Notes: generated by a model not told the origin, from the sequence alone. A stretch of 64,000 nucleotides of DNA from Ensifer sp. USDA 6670 (GCA_000421085.1 ATWE01000013.1:62001-126000); one strand, 5' to 3'; counted from the first letter of the stretch, positions 34,912 to 43,698 are shown. A program made the numbers and translations.

Positions 34912-35676
34912 TCAGTTTTCCGGGATCGTCAGCTCCGCAACGAAATCATAGGCATCGCCGCGGTAGAGCGACCGCGTGAATTCGACCACGCGCCCCGAAG
35001 CAAGATAGGAGACGCGCTCGATCGAAAGACCGGCGGCGCCGACGGCGACGCCGAGCATGGCCGCGTCCGGTTCCTTGATATTGCAGGCGGAGATCCGCTG
35101 CACCGCGCGCACCGGCCGGGCCTGTTTCTTCTCGAGCTCTGAATAGAGCGAGGAGGTGACGGCGAGCGGATCGGGGACGAATTCCGCCGAAACGCAGGCG
35201 CGTTCGATCGCAAGCGGCAGGTCGTCGGCAATGCGGAGGCGCCCGAGTCGCGCCACAAGCGCGTCGGCCGCAAGCCCGAGGGTCATCATCTCGTCGGGCG
35301 AAGGATGGAAGAGCCCGCGCTCCAGCCATTCCGCACGCGTGTTGAGGCCGCGCCGGGCCATGTCCTCGGTGAAGGAGGTCAGGCGCGAGAGCGACTGCTC
35401 GACCCGCGAAACCGGCCGGACGACGAAGGTGCCGGAACCGTGCCGGCGCACGAGGAGCCCGTCACGCACGAGATCGTCGACGGCTTTGCGGACCGTAACG
35501 CGGCTGACATTGGCGTAATCCGCAAGATCCCGCTCGGGCGGCAGCGCATCTCCGTGGTTGAGCTTGCCCGACAGGATCGCCTCCTCAAGCGATTGTCTGA
35601 GCTTCAGATAGAGCGGGCCGGCGCCCCCTGACTGCAGGGTTTCGAGCGGCAGAATGGCGGCGAGCTGCTGGTTCAT
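34912..35676 (-). CDS. nagQ: GntR/HutC-family regulator of the amino-sugar locus (NagQ-like)
   Basis: The 254-residue protein has an N-terminal GntR winged helix (LYLKLRQSLEEAILSGKLNHGDALPPERDLADYANVSRVTVRKAVDDLVRDGLLVRRHGSGTFV) and a UTRA effector domain (SLSRLTSFTEDMARRGLNTRAEWLERG through LYRGDAYDFVAELTIPEN). In NagQ/DasR/YvoA-type regulators the UTRA domain binds amino-sugar phosphates such as GlcN-6-P or GlcNAc-6-P. The ATG at 35676 overlaps the kinase stop (ATGA). Two matching operators lie in the divergent region upstream of the operon, which supports a repressor of both arms. The name nagQ is by family and context. Confidence 0.85.
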   Translation of the reverse strand: MNQQLAAILPLETLQSGGAGPLYLKLRQSLEEAILSGKLNHGDALPPERDLADYANVSRVTVRKAVDDLVRDGLLVRRHGSGTFVVRPVSRVEQSLSRLTSFTEDMARRGLNTRAEWLERGLFHPSPDEMMTLGLAADALVARLGRLRIADDLPLAIERACVSAEFVPDPLAVTSSLYSELEKKQARPVRAVQRISACNIKEPDAAMLGVAVGAAGLSIERVSYLASGRVVEFTRSLYRGDAYDFVAELTIPEN

Positions 35677-36557
35677 GCCGATACCCCGGAGTTGGAGCCG
35701 AAACGGGCCGCGGCGAGCGCCACGGCGCCGGTCAAGGCGTCGGCCTGCGCCTCGACGAAGCGCGGCTGATGCCGGTCGGCGAGCCAGCGGCGATAAAGCG
35801 GCGCCAATCCTCCGAGCAGGCACAGCTTCTTGCTCCCCCTCGAAACCACCACGTCGAGCGCCTCGTCCACCGTCGCGGCGGCGGCCTTCAACAGGCTGAT
35901 CGCCACAGGGTCGCCGCGCTCGGCATATTCGAAGACGCGCGGCGCATAGCGGCCGAACTCGCCGGGCTTGGCGAGCCGCGCGAAATCGACGATGTCGCGC
36001 GGGTCATTGTTGAACTCGGCAAGAATGGCATCCGTAACGCCCGAGCCTTCATGTATGCCGTCATAGGCGAGCAGGCTCTCCTGCAGCAGCGCGTGACCGA
36101 TGCGTGCGCCGCTGCCGTGATCTCCGATTGTGAAACCCCAGCCGCCGACATAGCTGACCTCATCGCCCCGGCGCGCGATATAGATCGTGCCCGTCCCGAG
36201 TATCGCGACGGCTCCGTCTCCGTCGCCGAGAGCGCCCTGCAGCGCGATCAGCCCATCGGACTCGATATCGGCCTCGGCAAAGGGAAGCCGCCTCTTCACG
36301 TAATGAACGGCATCGCCGACATTGTGGCCGGCGACGCCGACGATCGCGCGCGATGCCCCCATTCCCGCCGGGTCGAGGCCCGCATCCCCGAAGGCGTCGC
36401 GCGCGGCATCCGCTATGTTCTGCAGCGCCGTTTCCGGATCGGTAAGGATATTCGCGGCGCCCGCCTTGCCGCGGCCGAGAATGCGGCCGTCCAGGGCTGC
36501 TACAGCCGCACGGCAGCTCGTTCCGCCGCCATCAATTCCGATCAGGTAAAACGCCAT
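35673..36557 (-). CDS. BadF/BadG-type N-acetylhexosamine kinase
   Basis: The 294-residue ASKHA-fold kinase has the phosphate-1 motif LIGIDGGGTSCRAAVAALDG, AGAANILTDPE, the adenosine/phosphate-2 region AILGTGTIYIARRGDEVSYVGGWGFTIGDHGSGARIGHALLQESL and LLGGLAPLYRRWL. The GDxGSGxxxG segment is typical of GlcNAc kinases of the BadF family (NAGK/GspK-like) and of MurNAc kinases such as MurK of Clostridium. The first gene of the minus-strand nag operon, next to murQ in the other direction; it may phosphorylate GlcNAc, MurNAc or both. The ATG at 36557 has GGAGGTG upstream; an operator lies 21 bp before it. Confidence 0.88.
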   Translation of the reverse strand: MAFYLIGIDGGGTSCRAAVAALDGRILGRGKAGAANILTDPETALQNIADAARDAFGDAGLDPAGMGASRAIVGVAGHNVGDAVHYVKRRLPFAEADIESDGLIALQGALGDGDGAVAILGTGTIYIARRGDEVSYVGGWGFTIGDHGSGARIGHALLQESLLAYDGIHEGSGVTDAILAEFNNDPRDIVDFARLAKPGEFGRYAPRVFEYAERGDPVAISLLKAAAATVDEALDVVVSRGSKKLCLLGGLAPLYRRWLADRHQPRFVEAQADALTGAVALAAARFGSNSGVSA

Positions 36558-36577
36558 GGGCACCTCCGTCGTCACAA

Positions 36578-36595
36578 GATACCAAAAAAATACCA
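36578..36595 (-). promoter_or_regulatory. GntR (NagQ-type) operator, nag operon side
   Basis: On the minus strand TGGTATT (36595-36589), TTTT, TGGTATC (36584-36578): two direct repeats of 7 bp with 4-bp spacing, 21 bp upstream of the kinase ATG. It differs from the operator before murQ at two of 18 positions. NagQ operators in proteobacteria are direct TGGTATT repeats with a 4-bp gap as I recall, which fits. Confidence 0.75.
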
Positions 36596-36713
36596 TTAAC
36601 CAAGCGAGATTTCCGACCGCAGATCCTTCTCCGGTCTATTCCATTGAAAATATTGGAACTATTTCTATTCGGAGCGATTTCCTGCGGTAAAAGTTAAATT
36701 TCTCCTAGACAAG

Positions 36714-36731
36714 TGGTATTTTTTTGGCATT
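36714..36731 (+). promoter_or_regulatory. GntR (NagQ-type) operator, murQ side
   Basis: TGGTATT (36714-36720), TTTT, TGGCATT (36725-36731): same direct-repeat structure as the site at 36578-36595, in the opposite orientation, 25 bp before the murQ ATG. Binding here would block transcription or its start into murQ and the ABC transporter. Confidence 0.75.
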
Positions 36732-36756
36732 AATTCCAGAAGAGGAGAACGACGCC

Positions 36757-37653
36757 ATGCCGCCAACCAAGACCGAAGAGCGCCGCGACAACGCCAAGGG
36801 CCTGGATGTCATTCGTCCGGAGCTTGCCCTTCGCTTGCTCGCAGCCGGTCAGCAGGAGGCGGCAAAGTCGGTGGTACAGGCGATCGAGCCGATTGCCGCG
36901 GCGGCCCGCCTTGCCGCGGACAGCCTTGCCTCCGGCGGCCGGCTTGCCTATGCCGGTGCCGGAAGCTCCGGCCTGATGGCGATGGCGGACGCACTCGAAC
37001 TGCCGGGCACCTACGGCATAGCTCGGGAGCAGATCGTCATTCTCATTGCCGGCGGCGCCGCAAGCCTCACCGATCTTGCCGGCGGCTATGAGGACGACAT
37101 GGAGCTCGCGCGCGCCGATGTGCGGAGCGCCGGCATCGGGGCAGGCGACTGCCTGATCTCGGTTTCCGCCAGCGGCTCCACACCCTATGCGATCGCCGCT
37201 GCCGACGAAGCCGGAAAACGCGGCGCCCGCGTCATCGGCATGGCCAACAATACCGGCGCACCGCTGCTTCGGAACGCCGACGTCTCCATCCTCCTGAAGA
37301 CGCCTGCGGAAGTCGTGTCCGGTTCGACGCGCATGGGCGCCGGGACGGCTCAGAAGATCGCCTTCAACATGTTCTCGACCATGGTCGGCATACATCTCGG
37401 CCACGTGCTCGATGGACACATGGTCAATCTGCGTGCCGACAACATCAAGCTGCGCGGCCGGGCGATCCGGATCGTCTCGGACATAACCGGTACCGGCGCC
37501 GCCGAGGCGGACAGGCTGCTCGGCCTCGCCGGCGGCTCGGTCAAGCTGGCGATCCTGCTCGCATCCGGAGCGAGGGACATCGCCCATGCCGAAGACGCGC
37601 TCGAGCGCGCTGCTCAAAATTTGCGCCGGGCGATCGCCATCGTCGGGGCGTGA
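36757..37653 (+). CDS. murQ: N-acetylmuramic acid 6-phosphate etherase
   Basis: MurQ cleaves the lactyl ether of MurNAc-6-P, giving GlcNAc-6-P and D-lactate, and is the key enzyme of MurNAc recycling. The 298-residue SIS-domain protein has RRDNAKGLDVIRPELALRLLAAGQQEA, GGRLAYAGAGSSGLMAMADALELPGTYG, the signature GGAASLTDLAGGYEDDMELARADV (with the Glu and Asp near the active site), SVSASGSTPYAIAAADEAGKRGARVIGMANN and TPAEVVSGSTRMGAGTAQKIAFNMFSTMVGIHLGHV. The ATG at 36757 is preceded by GAGGAG and by the operator at 36714. It is the first gene of the ABC-transporter unit, which links import to breakdown of MurNAc-containing sugars. Confidence 0.95.
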   Translation: MPPTKTEERRDNAKGLDVIRPELALRLLAAGQQEAAKSVVQAIEPIAAAARLAADSLASGGRLAYAGAGSSGLMAMADALELPGTYGIAREQIVILIAGGAASLTDLAGGYEDDMELARADVRSAGIGAGDCLISVSASGSTPYAIAAADEAGKRGARVIGMANNTGAPLLRNADVSILLKTPAEVVSGSTRMGAGTAQKIAFNMFSTMVGIHLGHVLDGHMVNLRADNIKLRGRAIRIVSDITGTGAAEADRLLGLAGGSVKLAILLASGARDIAHAEDALERAAQNLRRAIAIVGA

Positions 37654-37708
37654 GGGATAAACTGGGAATTCAAAACCGCGCGACACGCGCCTAAAGGGGA
37701 GAAACTGC

Positions 37709-38968
37709 ATGACCCGCACAACAATGAAAGGCTTGCTGCTCGCATCGAGCATTCTCGGCTCGGCCGGGCTCGCGCAAGCCCAGGACGCAACGCTGACGAT
37801 CGAAAGCTGGCGCAATGACGACCTGGCGATCTGGCAGGAAAAGCTGATTCCGGCCTTCGAGGCGAAGAACCCCGGCATCAAGGTGGTGTTCGCGCCCTCG
37901 GCCCCGACCGAGTACAACGCCGCCCTCAACGCCAAGCTCGACGCAGGCTCCGCGGGCGACCTCATCACCTGTCGTCCCTTCGACGCCTCGCTCGAACTCT
38001 ACAACAAGAAGCATCTTGCCGACCTGACCGGTCTTCCCGGCATGGAGAATTTCTCCGACGTCGCCAAATCCGCCTGGACGACCGACGACGGCAAGGCGAC
38101 CTTCTGCGTGCCGATGGCTTCCGTCATTCACGGCTTCATCTACAACAAGGATGCCTTCGACCAGCTCGGCCTTTCCGTTCCGACGACCGAGGAGGAGTTC
38201 TTCGCGGTCCTCGAAAAGATCAAGGCGGACGGCAACTACATCCCGATGGCGATGGGCACCAAGGACCTCTGGGAAGCCGCCACGATGGGCTACCAGAACA
38301 TCGGCCCGAACTACTGGAAGGGCGAGGAAGGCCGTCTGGCTCTTCTGAAAGGCGAGCAGAAACTGACCGACGAGCCGTGGGTCGAGCCGTTCCGCGTACT
38401 GGCGAAGTGGAAGGACTATCTCGGCGACGGTTTCGAGGCGCAAACCTATCCGGACAGCCAGAACCTCTTCACGCTCGGCCGCGCGGCGATCTATCCGGCC
38501 GGCTCCTGGGAAATCTCCGGCTTCAACACGCAGGCCGAATTCAAGATGGGGGCCTTTCCGCCGCCGGTGAAGAAGGCGGGCGATACCTGTTACATCTCCG
38601 ACCACAACGACATCGGCATCGGCCTCAATGCCAAGAGCAAGAATGCGGATGCCGCCAAGACCTTCCTCACCTGGGTCGCCTCGCCGGAATTCGCGGACAT
38701 CTATGCGAACGCCCTGCCCGGCTTCTTCAGCCTGAATTCGACGGCGGTGAAGATGTCCGATCCGCTCGCTCAGGAATTCGTCTCCTGGCGGGAGAAATGC
38801 AAGCCGACCATCCGCTCGACCTATCAGATCCTGTCGCGCGGAACCCCTAACCTCGAAAACGAAACCTGGGTCATGTCGGCCAACGTCATCAACGGCACGG
38901 ACACGCCGGAGGCGGCCGCCAAGAAGCTCCAGGACGGGCTCGACAGCTGGTTCAAGCCGGTAAAATAA
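37709..38968 (+). CDS. ABC transporter sugar-binding protein (CUT1 family)
   Basis: The 419-residue periplasmic protein has a signal peptide (TMKGLLLASSILGSAGLAQA, cleavage near residue 24), then the family 1 solute-binding fold: LTIESWRNDDLAIWQEKLIPAFEAKNPGIKVVFAPSAPTEYNAALNAKLDAGSAGDLITC, YNKDAFDQLGLSVPTTEEEFFAVLEKIKADG and FTLGRAAIYPAGSWEISGFN. It probably captures the amino sugar or oligosaccharide imported by the neighbouring permeases. The gene is 55 bp after murQ; AAAGGGGAG precedes the ATG. The ligand cannot be read from sequence; the locus suggests GlcNAc, MurNAc or their oligomers. Confidence 0.9.
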   Translation: MTRTTMKGLLLASSILGSAGLAQAQDATLTIESWRNDDLAIWQEKLIPAFEAKNPGIKVVFAPSAPTEYNAALNAKLDAGSAGDLITCRPFDASLELYNKKHLADLTGLPGMENFSDVAKSAWTTDDGKATFCVPMASVIHGFIYNKDAFDQLGLSVPTTEEEFFAVLEKIKADGNYIPMAMGTKDLWEAATMGYQNIGPNYWKGEEGRLALLKGEQKLTDEPWVEPFRVLAKWKDYLGDGFEAQTYPDSQNLFTLGRAAIYPAGSWEISGFNTQAEFKMGAFPPPVKKAGDTCYISDHNDIGIGLNAKSKNADAAKTFLTWVASPEFADIYANALPGFFSLNSTAVKMSDPLAQEFVSWREKCKPTIRSTYQILSRGTPNLENETWVMSANVINGTDTPEAAAKKLQDGLDSWFKPVK

Positions 38969-38978
38969 GACCGAACCG

Positions 38979-39005
38979 GGGTGCGTGGACGCTGTCTGCG
39001 CACCC
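38979..39005 (+). other. Stem-loop after the binding-protein gene
   Basis: GGGTGCG (38979-38985) pairs with CGCACCC (38999-39005) around a 13-nt loop, 11 bp after the stop codon and without a T-run. A hairpin in this place often protects the binding-protein mRNA segment and gives it higher expression than the permease genes. The remaining 230 bp up to the permease gene are GC-rich and hold no gene I can support. Confidence 0.5.
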
Positions 39006-39235
39006 TCCCCGACATGTGCAACCGTATCGCATGCGGGACGGCGTCATGGATCGATCGGGCACCGGCGCTACGGCGCCCGCGCCCGTAACGGGCGGATCGA
39101 GGCGGCTTGCCGGCTCTCCGCGCCCGCGGGACGCCTGACGGAAGCACGGTGAACGGCAGGAAGCCGCGCCGCATTTCGAGCGAAATCGAGGCTGCGCCCT
39201 GAAGGCCAGCCGGTTTGAGAACGGGCCAGAGGCCG

Positions 39236-40183
39236 ATGAACCCACGTGAAATCACGACCGACGTCACCGAGATCAAGCGCCCGCGGCGCTGGCACATCCT
39301 CGTCTTCCTGCTGCCGGCGCTCGTCGTCTATACGGCGGTGATGATCCTTCCGCTTTTCGAGACGCTGCGCCAGTCCTTCTACAACACGGTCGACGGTCAG
39401 CTGACCTTCGTGGGCCTGGGCAATTTCAAGGTTCTGTTCGGAGACCCTCGCTGGGCGGCGGATTTCTGGAACGCGCTCAAGAACAATTTCGTCTTTTTCC
39501 TGATCCACATGGCCGTGCAGAATCCGATCGGCATCGCGCTCGCCGCCATGCTGTCCGTCCCGAAGCTGCGCTTCGGCGCCTTCTACCGCACGGCGATCTT
39601 TCTGCCGACGCTGCTCTCCTTCGTCATCGTCGGTTTCATCTGGAAGCTGATCCTGTCGCCGATCTGGGGCGTCGCCCCCTATCTTCTCGACACGGTCGGC
39701 CTGCGATCGCTGTTCGGGCCCTGGCTCGGCAAGCCCGATACCGCGCTCATCGCCGTTTCGCTCATTTCCGTCTGGCAATATATCGGCATCCCGATGATGC
39801 TGATCTATGCGGCGCTCCTCAACATTCCCGACGAGGTGACCGAGGCGGCGGAGCTCGACGGCGTCACCGGCTGGAGCCAGTTCTGGAAGATCAAGCTTCC
39901 GCTGATCCTGCCTGCCATCGGCATCGTGTCGATCCTCACCTTCGTCGGCAATTTCAACGCCTTCGACCTGATCTATACGGTGCAGGGGGCGCTGGCCGGC
40001 CCGGACAAGTCGACCGACATCCTGGGCACCCTGCTCTATCGCACCTTCTTCGGTTTCCAGCTTCAACTCGGCGACCGTTCGATGGGCGCGACGATCGCCG
40101 CGATCATGTTCCTGATCATTCTCGCCGGCGTCGCGCTCTATCTCTTCGGCATTCAGCGCCGCATGCGCCGCTATCAGTTCTAA
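39236..40183 (+). CDS. ABC transporter permease 1 (CUT1, MalF-like)
   Basis: The 315-residue inner-membrane protein has six main predicted helices, starting HILVFLLPALVVYTAVMILPLFETLRQSFYN, and the EAA loop seen in EVTEAAELDGVTGWSQFWKIKLPLILPAIG (about residues 205-235), which contacts the ATPase. It pairs with the next permease. The ATG at 39236 (MNPREITTDV) follows AGAGG; a TTG at 39215 is possible but has no good ribosome site. It is separated from the binding-protein gene by 267 bp. Confidence 0.92.
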   Translation: MNPREITTDVTEIKRPRRWHILVFLLPALVVYTAVMILPLFETLRQSFYNTVDGQLTFVGLGNFKVLFGDPRWAADFWNALKNNFVFFLIHMAVQNPIGIALAAMLSVPKLRFGAFYRTAIFLPTLLSFVIVGFIWKLILSPIWGVAPYLLDTVGLRSLFGPWLGKPDTALIAVSLISVWQYIGIPMMLIYAALLNIPDEVTEAAELDGVTGWSQFWKIKLPLILPAIGIVSILTFVGNFNAFDLIYTVQGALAGPDKSTDILGTLLYRTFFGFQLQLGDRSMGATIAAIMFLIILAGVALYLFGIQRRMRRYQF

Positions 40184-40195
40184 GGAGGATAGAAG

Positions 40196-41035
40196 ATGTC
40201 GAAAACACGCGCCTCCTTGATGCGCATGGGCGCCGTTCACGCGGCACTGATCGCCTACACGCTCGTCGCACTCTTTCCGGTATTCCTGACGATCGTCAAT
40301 TCGTTCAAGAGCCGCAACGCGATCTTCCGGGAGCCTCTGGCGATCCCGACACCCGAGACCTTCAGCCTGATCGGCTACGAAACGGTACTGAAGCAGGGTG
40401 ACTTCATCGGCTATTTCCAGAACAGCATCATCGTCACCGTCGTCTCGATCGCGCTCGTCCTGCTGTTCGGCGCCATGGCTGCCTTCGCGCTTTCCGAATA
40501 CCGCTTCCGCGGCAATACGCTGATGGGGCTCTATCTGGCGCTTGGCATCATGATCCCGATCCGGCTCGGTACGGTGGCGATCCTGCAGGGCATGGTGGCG
40601 ACCGGTCTCGTCAATACGCTGACCGCGCTGATCCTCGTCTATACGGCGCAAGGCCTGCCGCTGGCGGTATTCATCCTGTCCGAATTCATGCGTACCGTCT
40701 CCGACGACCTGAAGAATGCCGGACGCATCGACGGCCTGTCGGAATATGCGATCTTCCTGCGGCTGGTGCTGCCGCTCATCCGCCCCGCCATGGCGACGGT
40801 CGCCGTCTTCACCATGATCCCCATCTGGAACGATCTCTGGTTCCCTTTGATCCTCGCGCCCGCCGAAGCGACCAAGACCGTTACCCTCGGCTCGCAGATC
40901 TTCATCGGCCAGTTCGTCACCAACTGGAACGCGGTCCTCTCGGCGCTGTCGCTGGCGATCTTCCCGGTTCTCGTCCTTTACGTCATCTTCTCGCGGCAGC
41001 TGATCCGCGGCATCACGGCAGGAGCAGTCAAGTGA
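40196..41035 (+). CDS. ABC transporter permease 2 (CUT1, MalG-like)
   Basis: The 279-residue inner-membrane protein has about six helices: GAVHAALIAYTLVALFPVFLTIVNSFKSRNAIF at the N-terminus, IIVTVVSIALVLLFGAMAAFALSEYRFRG and the EAA loop MRTVSDDLKNAGRIDGLSEYAIFLRLVLPLIRPAMATV (about residues 165-200), in which the canonical EAA reads KNA. A strong ribosome site TAAGGAGGATAGAAG lies just before the ATG. Its stop overlaps the GTG start of the oxidoreductase gene. Confidence 0.93.
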   Translation: MSKTRASLMRMGAVHAALIAYTLVALFPVFLTIVNSFKSRNAIFREPLAIPTPETFSLIGYETVLKQGDFIGYFQNSIIVTVVSIALVLLFGAMAAFALSEYRFRGNTLMGLYLALGIMIPIRLGTVAILQGMVATGLVNTLTALILVYTAQGLPLAVFILSEFMRTVSDDLKNAGRIDGLSEYAIFLRLVLPLIRPAMATVAVFTMIPIWNDLWFPLILAPAEATKTVTLGSQIFIGQFVTNWNAVLSALSLAIFPVLVLYVIFSRQLIRGITAGAVK

Positions 41036-42096
41036 ATTCATCCGCACCCCCGATCCGCGTGCTCAGCGCCGGGCTCGGCAATATGGGCCGCAGCCACGCG
41101 CTCGCCTATCATCAGAATCCCGGCTTCGAAATCGCCGGGCTGGTCAACCGATCGAAGGTGGCGCTACCCGAGGCTCTCGCAGGATACGAGATCCTGCCGT
41201 CCTTTCCGGAAGCGCTCGCAGAACTGAAGCCCGAGCTCTGCTCGATCAACACCTATTCGGACACGCATGCGGACTACGCCGTGATGGCGATGGAGGCGGG
41301 AGCCCATGTCTTCGTGGAGAAGCCGCTGGCGACGACGGTCGCCGATGCCGAGCGCGTCGTCGCCTGCGCACGGGCCAATGGCCGCAAGCTGGTCGTCGGC
41401 TATATCCTGCGCCACCACCCGTCCTGGGTGCGGCTGATCGCGGAAGCCCGCAAGCTCGGAGGGCCCTATGTCTTCCGCATGAACCTGAACCAGCAATCGA
41501 GCGGCCCGACCTGGGCGACGCACAAGTCGCTGATGCAGACGACACCGCCGATCGTCGATTGCGGCGTCCACTATGTCGACGTCATGTGCCAGATCACCGA
41601 TGCCAGGCCCGTCGAGGTGCGCGGCATGGGCTTGAGGCTCTCGAACGAGATCGCCGCGGATATGTTCAATTACGGGCATCTGCAGGTGATCTTTGAGGAC
41701 GGCTCGGTGGGCTGGTACGAGGCGGGCTGGGGGCCGATGATCTCCGAGACGGCCTTCTTCGTGAAGGACGTGATGTCTCCGAACGGCTCCGTGTCGATCG
41801 TCATGGATCAGAACGCCAAGTCGGACGATATCGACGTGCACACGAAAACCTCCGTCATCCGCGTGCACAGCGCCGCGACGGGACCGGACGGCCGGTTCCT
41901 GAAATCCGACGAGGACCTGGTGATGGAGGGCGAGCCCGGCCACCAGGAGCTTTGCGACCGCGAGCAGGCCTTCGTGCTCAAGGCCATCCGCGAAGACATC
42001 GATCTCGACCGGCACATGGACGATGCGGTGCAGTCGCTGAAGATCTGCCTCGCCGCGGACGACAGTGTGCGCACCGGCAGGCCGGTCAAGCTTTAA
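41032..42096 (+). CDS. Gfo/Idh/MocA-family oxidoreductase
   Basis: The 354-residue NAD(P)-dependent enzyme has an N-terminal Rossmann fold ([34 protein letters not shown]), the family motif [16 protein letters not shown] (with the Lys of the EKP motif, about residue 96), and a C-terminal domain with [37 protein letters not shown] (catalytic His/Asp region DCGVHYVD). It starts with GTG at 41032, overlapping the permease stop (GTGA). These enzymes oxidise or epimerise sugars and some act as NAD-dependent glycosidases. Here it is encoded inside the transporter operon, so it probably processes the imported sugar; the step is unknown. Confidence 0.88.
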   Translation: MNSSAPPIRVLSAGLGNMGRSHALAYHQNPGFEIAGLVNRSKVALPEALAGYEILPSFPEALAELKPELCSINTYSDTHADYAVMAMEAGAHVFVEKPLATTVADAERVVACARANGRKLVVGYILRHHPSWVRLIAEARKLGGPYVFRMNLNQQSSGPTWATHKSLMQTTPPIVDCGVHYVDVMCQITDARPVEVRGMGLRLSNEIAADMFNYGHLQVIFEDGSVGWYEAGWGPMISETAFFVKDVMSPNGSVSIVMDQNAKSDDIDVHTKTSVIRVHSAATGPDGRFLKSDEDLVMEGEPGHQELCDREQAFVLKAIREDIDLDRHMDDAVQSLKICLAADDSVRTGRPVKL

Positions 42097-42112
42097 CCCA
42101 AGAGGGCGACAC

Positions 42113-43165
42113 GTGGGATCACTTCAACTCAAAACCATCCGCAAGGCCTTCGGCAGTCATGAGGTGCTGAAGGGCATCGACCTGGACGTGAAGGACGGCG
42201 AGTTCGTCATCTTCGTCGGTCCGTCCGGCTGCGGAAAGTCGACGCTTCTGCGCACCATCGCCGGCCTCGAGGACGCGACCTCGGGCAGCGTACAGATCGA
42301 CGGCGTCGAGGTCGGCCATGTGGCGCCGGCCAAGCGCGGCATCGCCATGGTGTTCCAGTCCTATGCGCTCTATCCGCACCTGACCGTCAAGGACAATATG
42401 GGCCTCGGGCTGAAGCAGGCGGGTGTGCCAAAGGCCGAGATCGAAGAAAAGGTCGCCAAGGCGGCCGGCATGCTGTCGCTCGAACCCTATCTCGCCCGCC
42501 GTCCGGCCGAACTATCCGGCGGCCAGCGCCAGCGCGTGGCGATCGGCCGCGCGATCGTGCGCGAGCCGAAGCTCTTCCTCTTCGACGAGCCGCTGTCGAA
42601 TCTCGACGCGGCGCTGCGCGTCAACACGCGGCTCGAGATCGCCCGTCTTCACCGCAGCCTCAAGGCGACGATGATCTACGTCACCCACGATCAGGTCGAG
42701 GCGATGACGCTTGCCGACAAGATCGTCGTGCTGAATGCCGGCCGGATCGAGCAGGTCGGCTCGCCGATGGAACTCTACAATCGCCCGGCCAACCTTTTCG
42801 TCGCCGGCTTCATCGGCTCACCGCAGATGAACTTCATCGACGCTGCAAAGCTCGGCGACGGAGAGGCAAAGACGATCGGTATCCGTCCGGAGCATATCGG
42901 CCTCTCCCGTGAAAGCGGCGACTGGAAGGGCAAGGTGATTCATGTCGAGCATCTTGGCGCCGACACGATCATCTACATCGAATCGGAGACCGTCGGCCTG
43001 CTGACGGTGCGCCTCTTCGGCGAACACCGCTATGCCGCCGACGACATCGTCCACGCGACGCCGGTAATCGGCAGCATGCACCGCTTCGATGCGGACGGGC
43101 GGGTGATCAAGTCGGGAAAAACAGGGAACGGAGCGCCTGTGATTTGGCCCCGTCCTGGGATTTAA
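42113..43165 (+). CDS. ABC transporter ATP-binding protein (CUT1, MsmK/UgpC-like)
   Basis: The 350-residue ATPase has Walker [10 protein letters not shown] (about residues 36-44), Q-loop [10 protein letters not shown], signature [15 protein letters not shown], Walker [13 protein letters not shown] and H-loop [20 protein letters not shown] regulatory domain follows ([35 protein letters not shown]). It powers the permease pair. The start is GTG at 42113 ([14 protein letters not shown]) with GAGGG upstream; the frame is open further up but without similarity. It ends the murQ-transporter-oxidoreductase operon, before a RIME repeat. Confidence 0.93.
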   Translation: MGSLQLKTIRKAFGSHEVLKGIDLDVKDGEFVIFVGPSGCGKSTLLRTIAGLEDATSGSVQIDGVEVGHVAPAKRGIAMVFQSYALYPHLTVKDNMGLGLKQAGVPKAEIEEKVAKAAGMLSLEPYLARRPAELSGGQRQRVAIGRAIVREPKLFLFDEPLSNLDAALRVNTRLEIARLHRSLKATMIYVTHDQVEAMTLADKIVVLNAGRIEQVGSPMELYNRPANLFVAGFIGSPQMNFIDAAKLGDGEAKTIGIRPEHIGLSRESGDWKGKVIHVEHLGADTIIYIESETVGLLTVRLFGEHRYAADDIVHATPVIGSMHRFDADGRVIKSGKTGNGAPVIWPRPGI

Positions 43166-43195
43166 CCGGGGACCAGCCCCCCGTGCGGGGAATTG

Positions 43196-43338
43196 CCCCT
43201 CACCCTGAGCCTCTACCCGCACGCGGGAAGAGGGGACTTGCGACGCGGAACGCCGAGGCCATCGTGCCGCAGGCGGGTCCCACCTGCCCCCTTCGCCCCG
43301 CCTGCGGGGAGAAGGTCGCGGCAGCGGGATGAGGGGCC
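43196..43338. repeat. RIME-type palindromic intergenic repeat
   Basis: A degenerate first palindrome (around CCCGCACGCGGG, 43216-43228) and a second one (CTTCGCCCCGCCTGCGGGGAGAAGG, about 43290-43314) are bounded by GCCCCTCACCCTGAGCC and GCGGCAGCGGGATGAGGGG. It lies after the ATPase gene. The rest of the 533-bp gap up to smeA holds, from 43339 to 43552, nothing I recognise. Confidence 0.78.
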
Positions 43339-43552
43339 GATCCTGGCGGAAAGATGCCCGGCCCTGCGGGTAGGCTGAAACGGGCCGCTGATCGGCCGGC
43401 CATCCGACTCCGTTTGAGCCCACAGAACTGGTTCCATTTAACCCTGAAGGGCTCTAATCCAAATCAAATCTACTTGACCCTGCCAAGCCGCCAGGCCGAG
43501 CGCCCTGGTGCTCTTCACTTTTTGCCTCCCCTGCCGGCGCGTCGAAACTCTG

Positions 43553-43594
43553 TTGCACTGCGGCAAAAATTAACATACATTGGCGTCTGTATAT
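43553..43594 (+). promoter_or_regulatory. smeAB promoter with overlapping TetR-type operator
   Basis: A -35 box TTGCAC (43553-43558) and a -10 box TACATT (43576-43581) are 17 bp apart. The inverted repeat ATACA-N8-TGTAT (43575-43592, within ACATACATTGGCGTCTGTATAT) covers the -10 box. AcrR/TtgR-type repressors bind ACATACATT-like half sites, and a TetR gene of that type lies after smeB. The promoter is about 110 bp upstream of smeA. Confidence 0.65.
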
Positions 43595-43698
43595 TAGCTT
43601 TCCGGTATTTTCCACGCCGATACCGGCTCCGCTTCACCTCACTTTGGGACCGCGCAGCGCTTGCGAAACGCCGCGACTGCGGCCGGTCCTTTGACAAT

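Noticed and set aside
39068..41047. 659-codon minus-strand frame opposite the ABC permease genes
   Set aside because: Composed mostly of Arg, Asp, Glu and Gln in low-complexity order, typical of the complement of hydrophobic membrane-protein codons.
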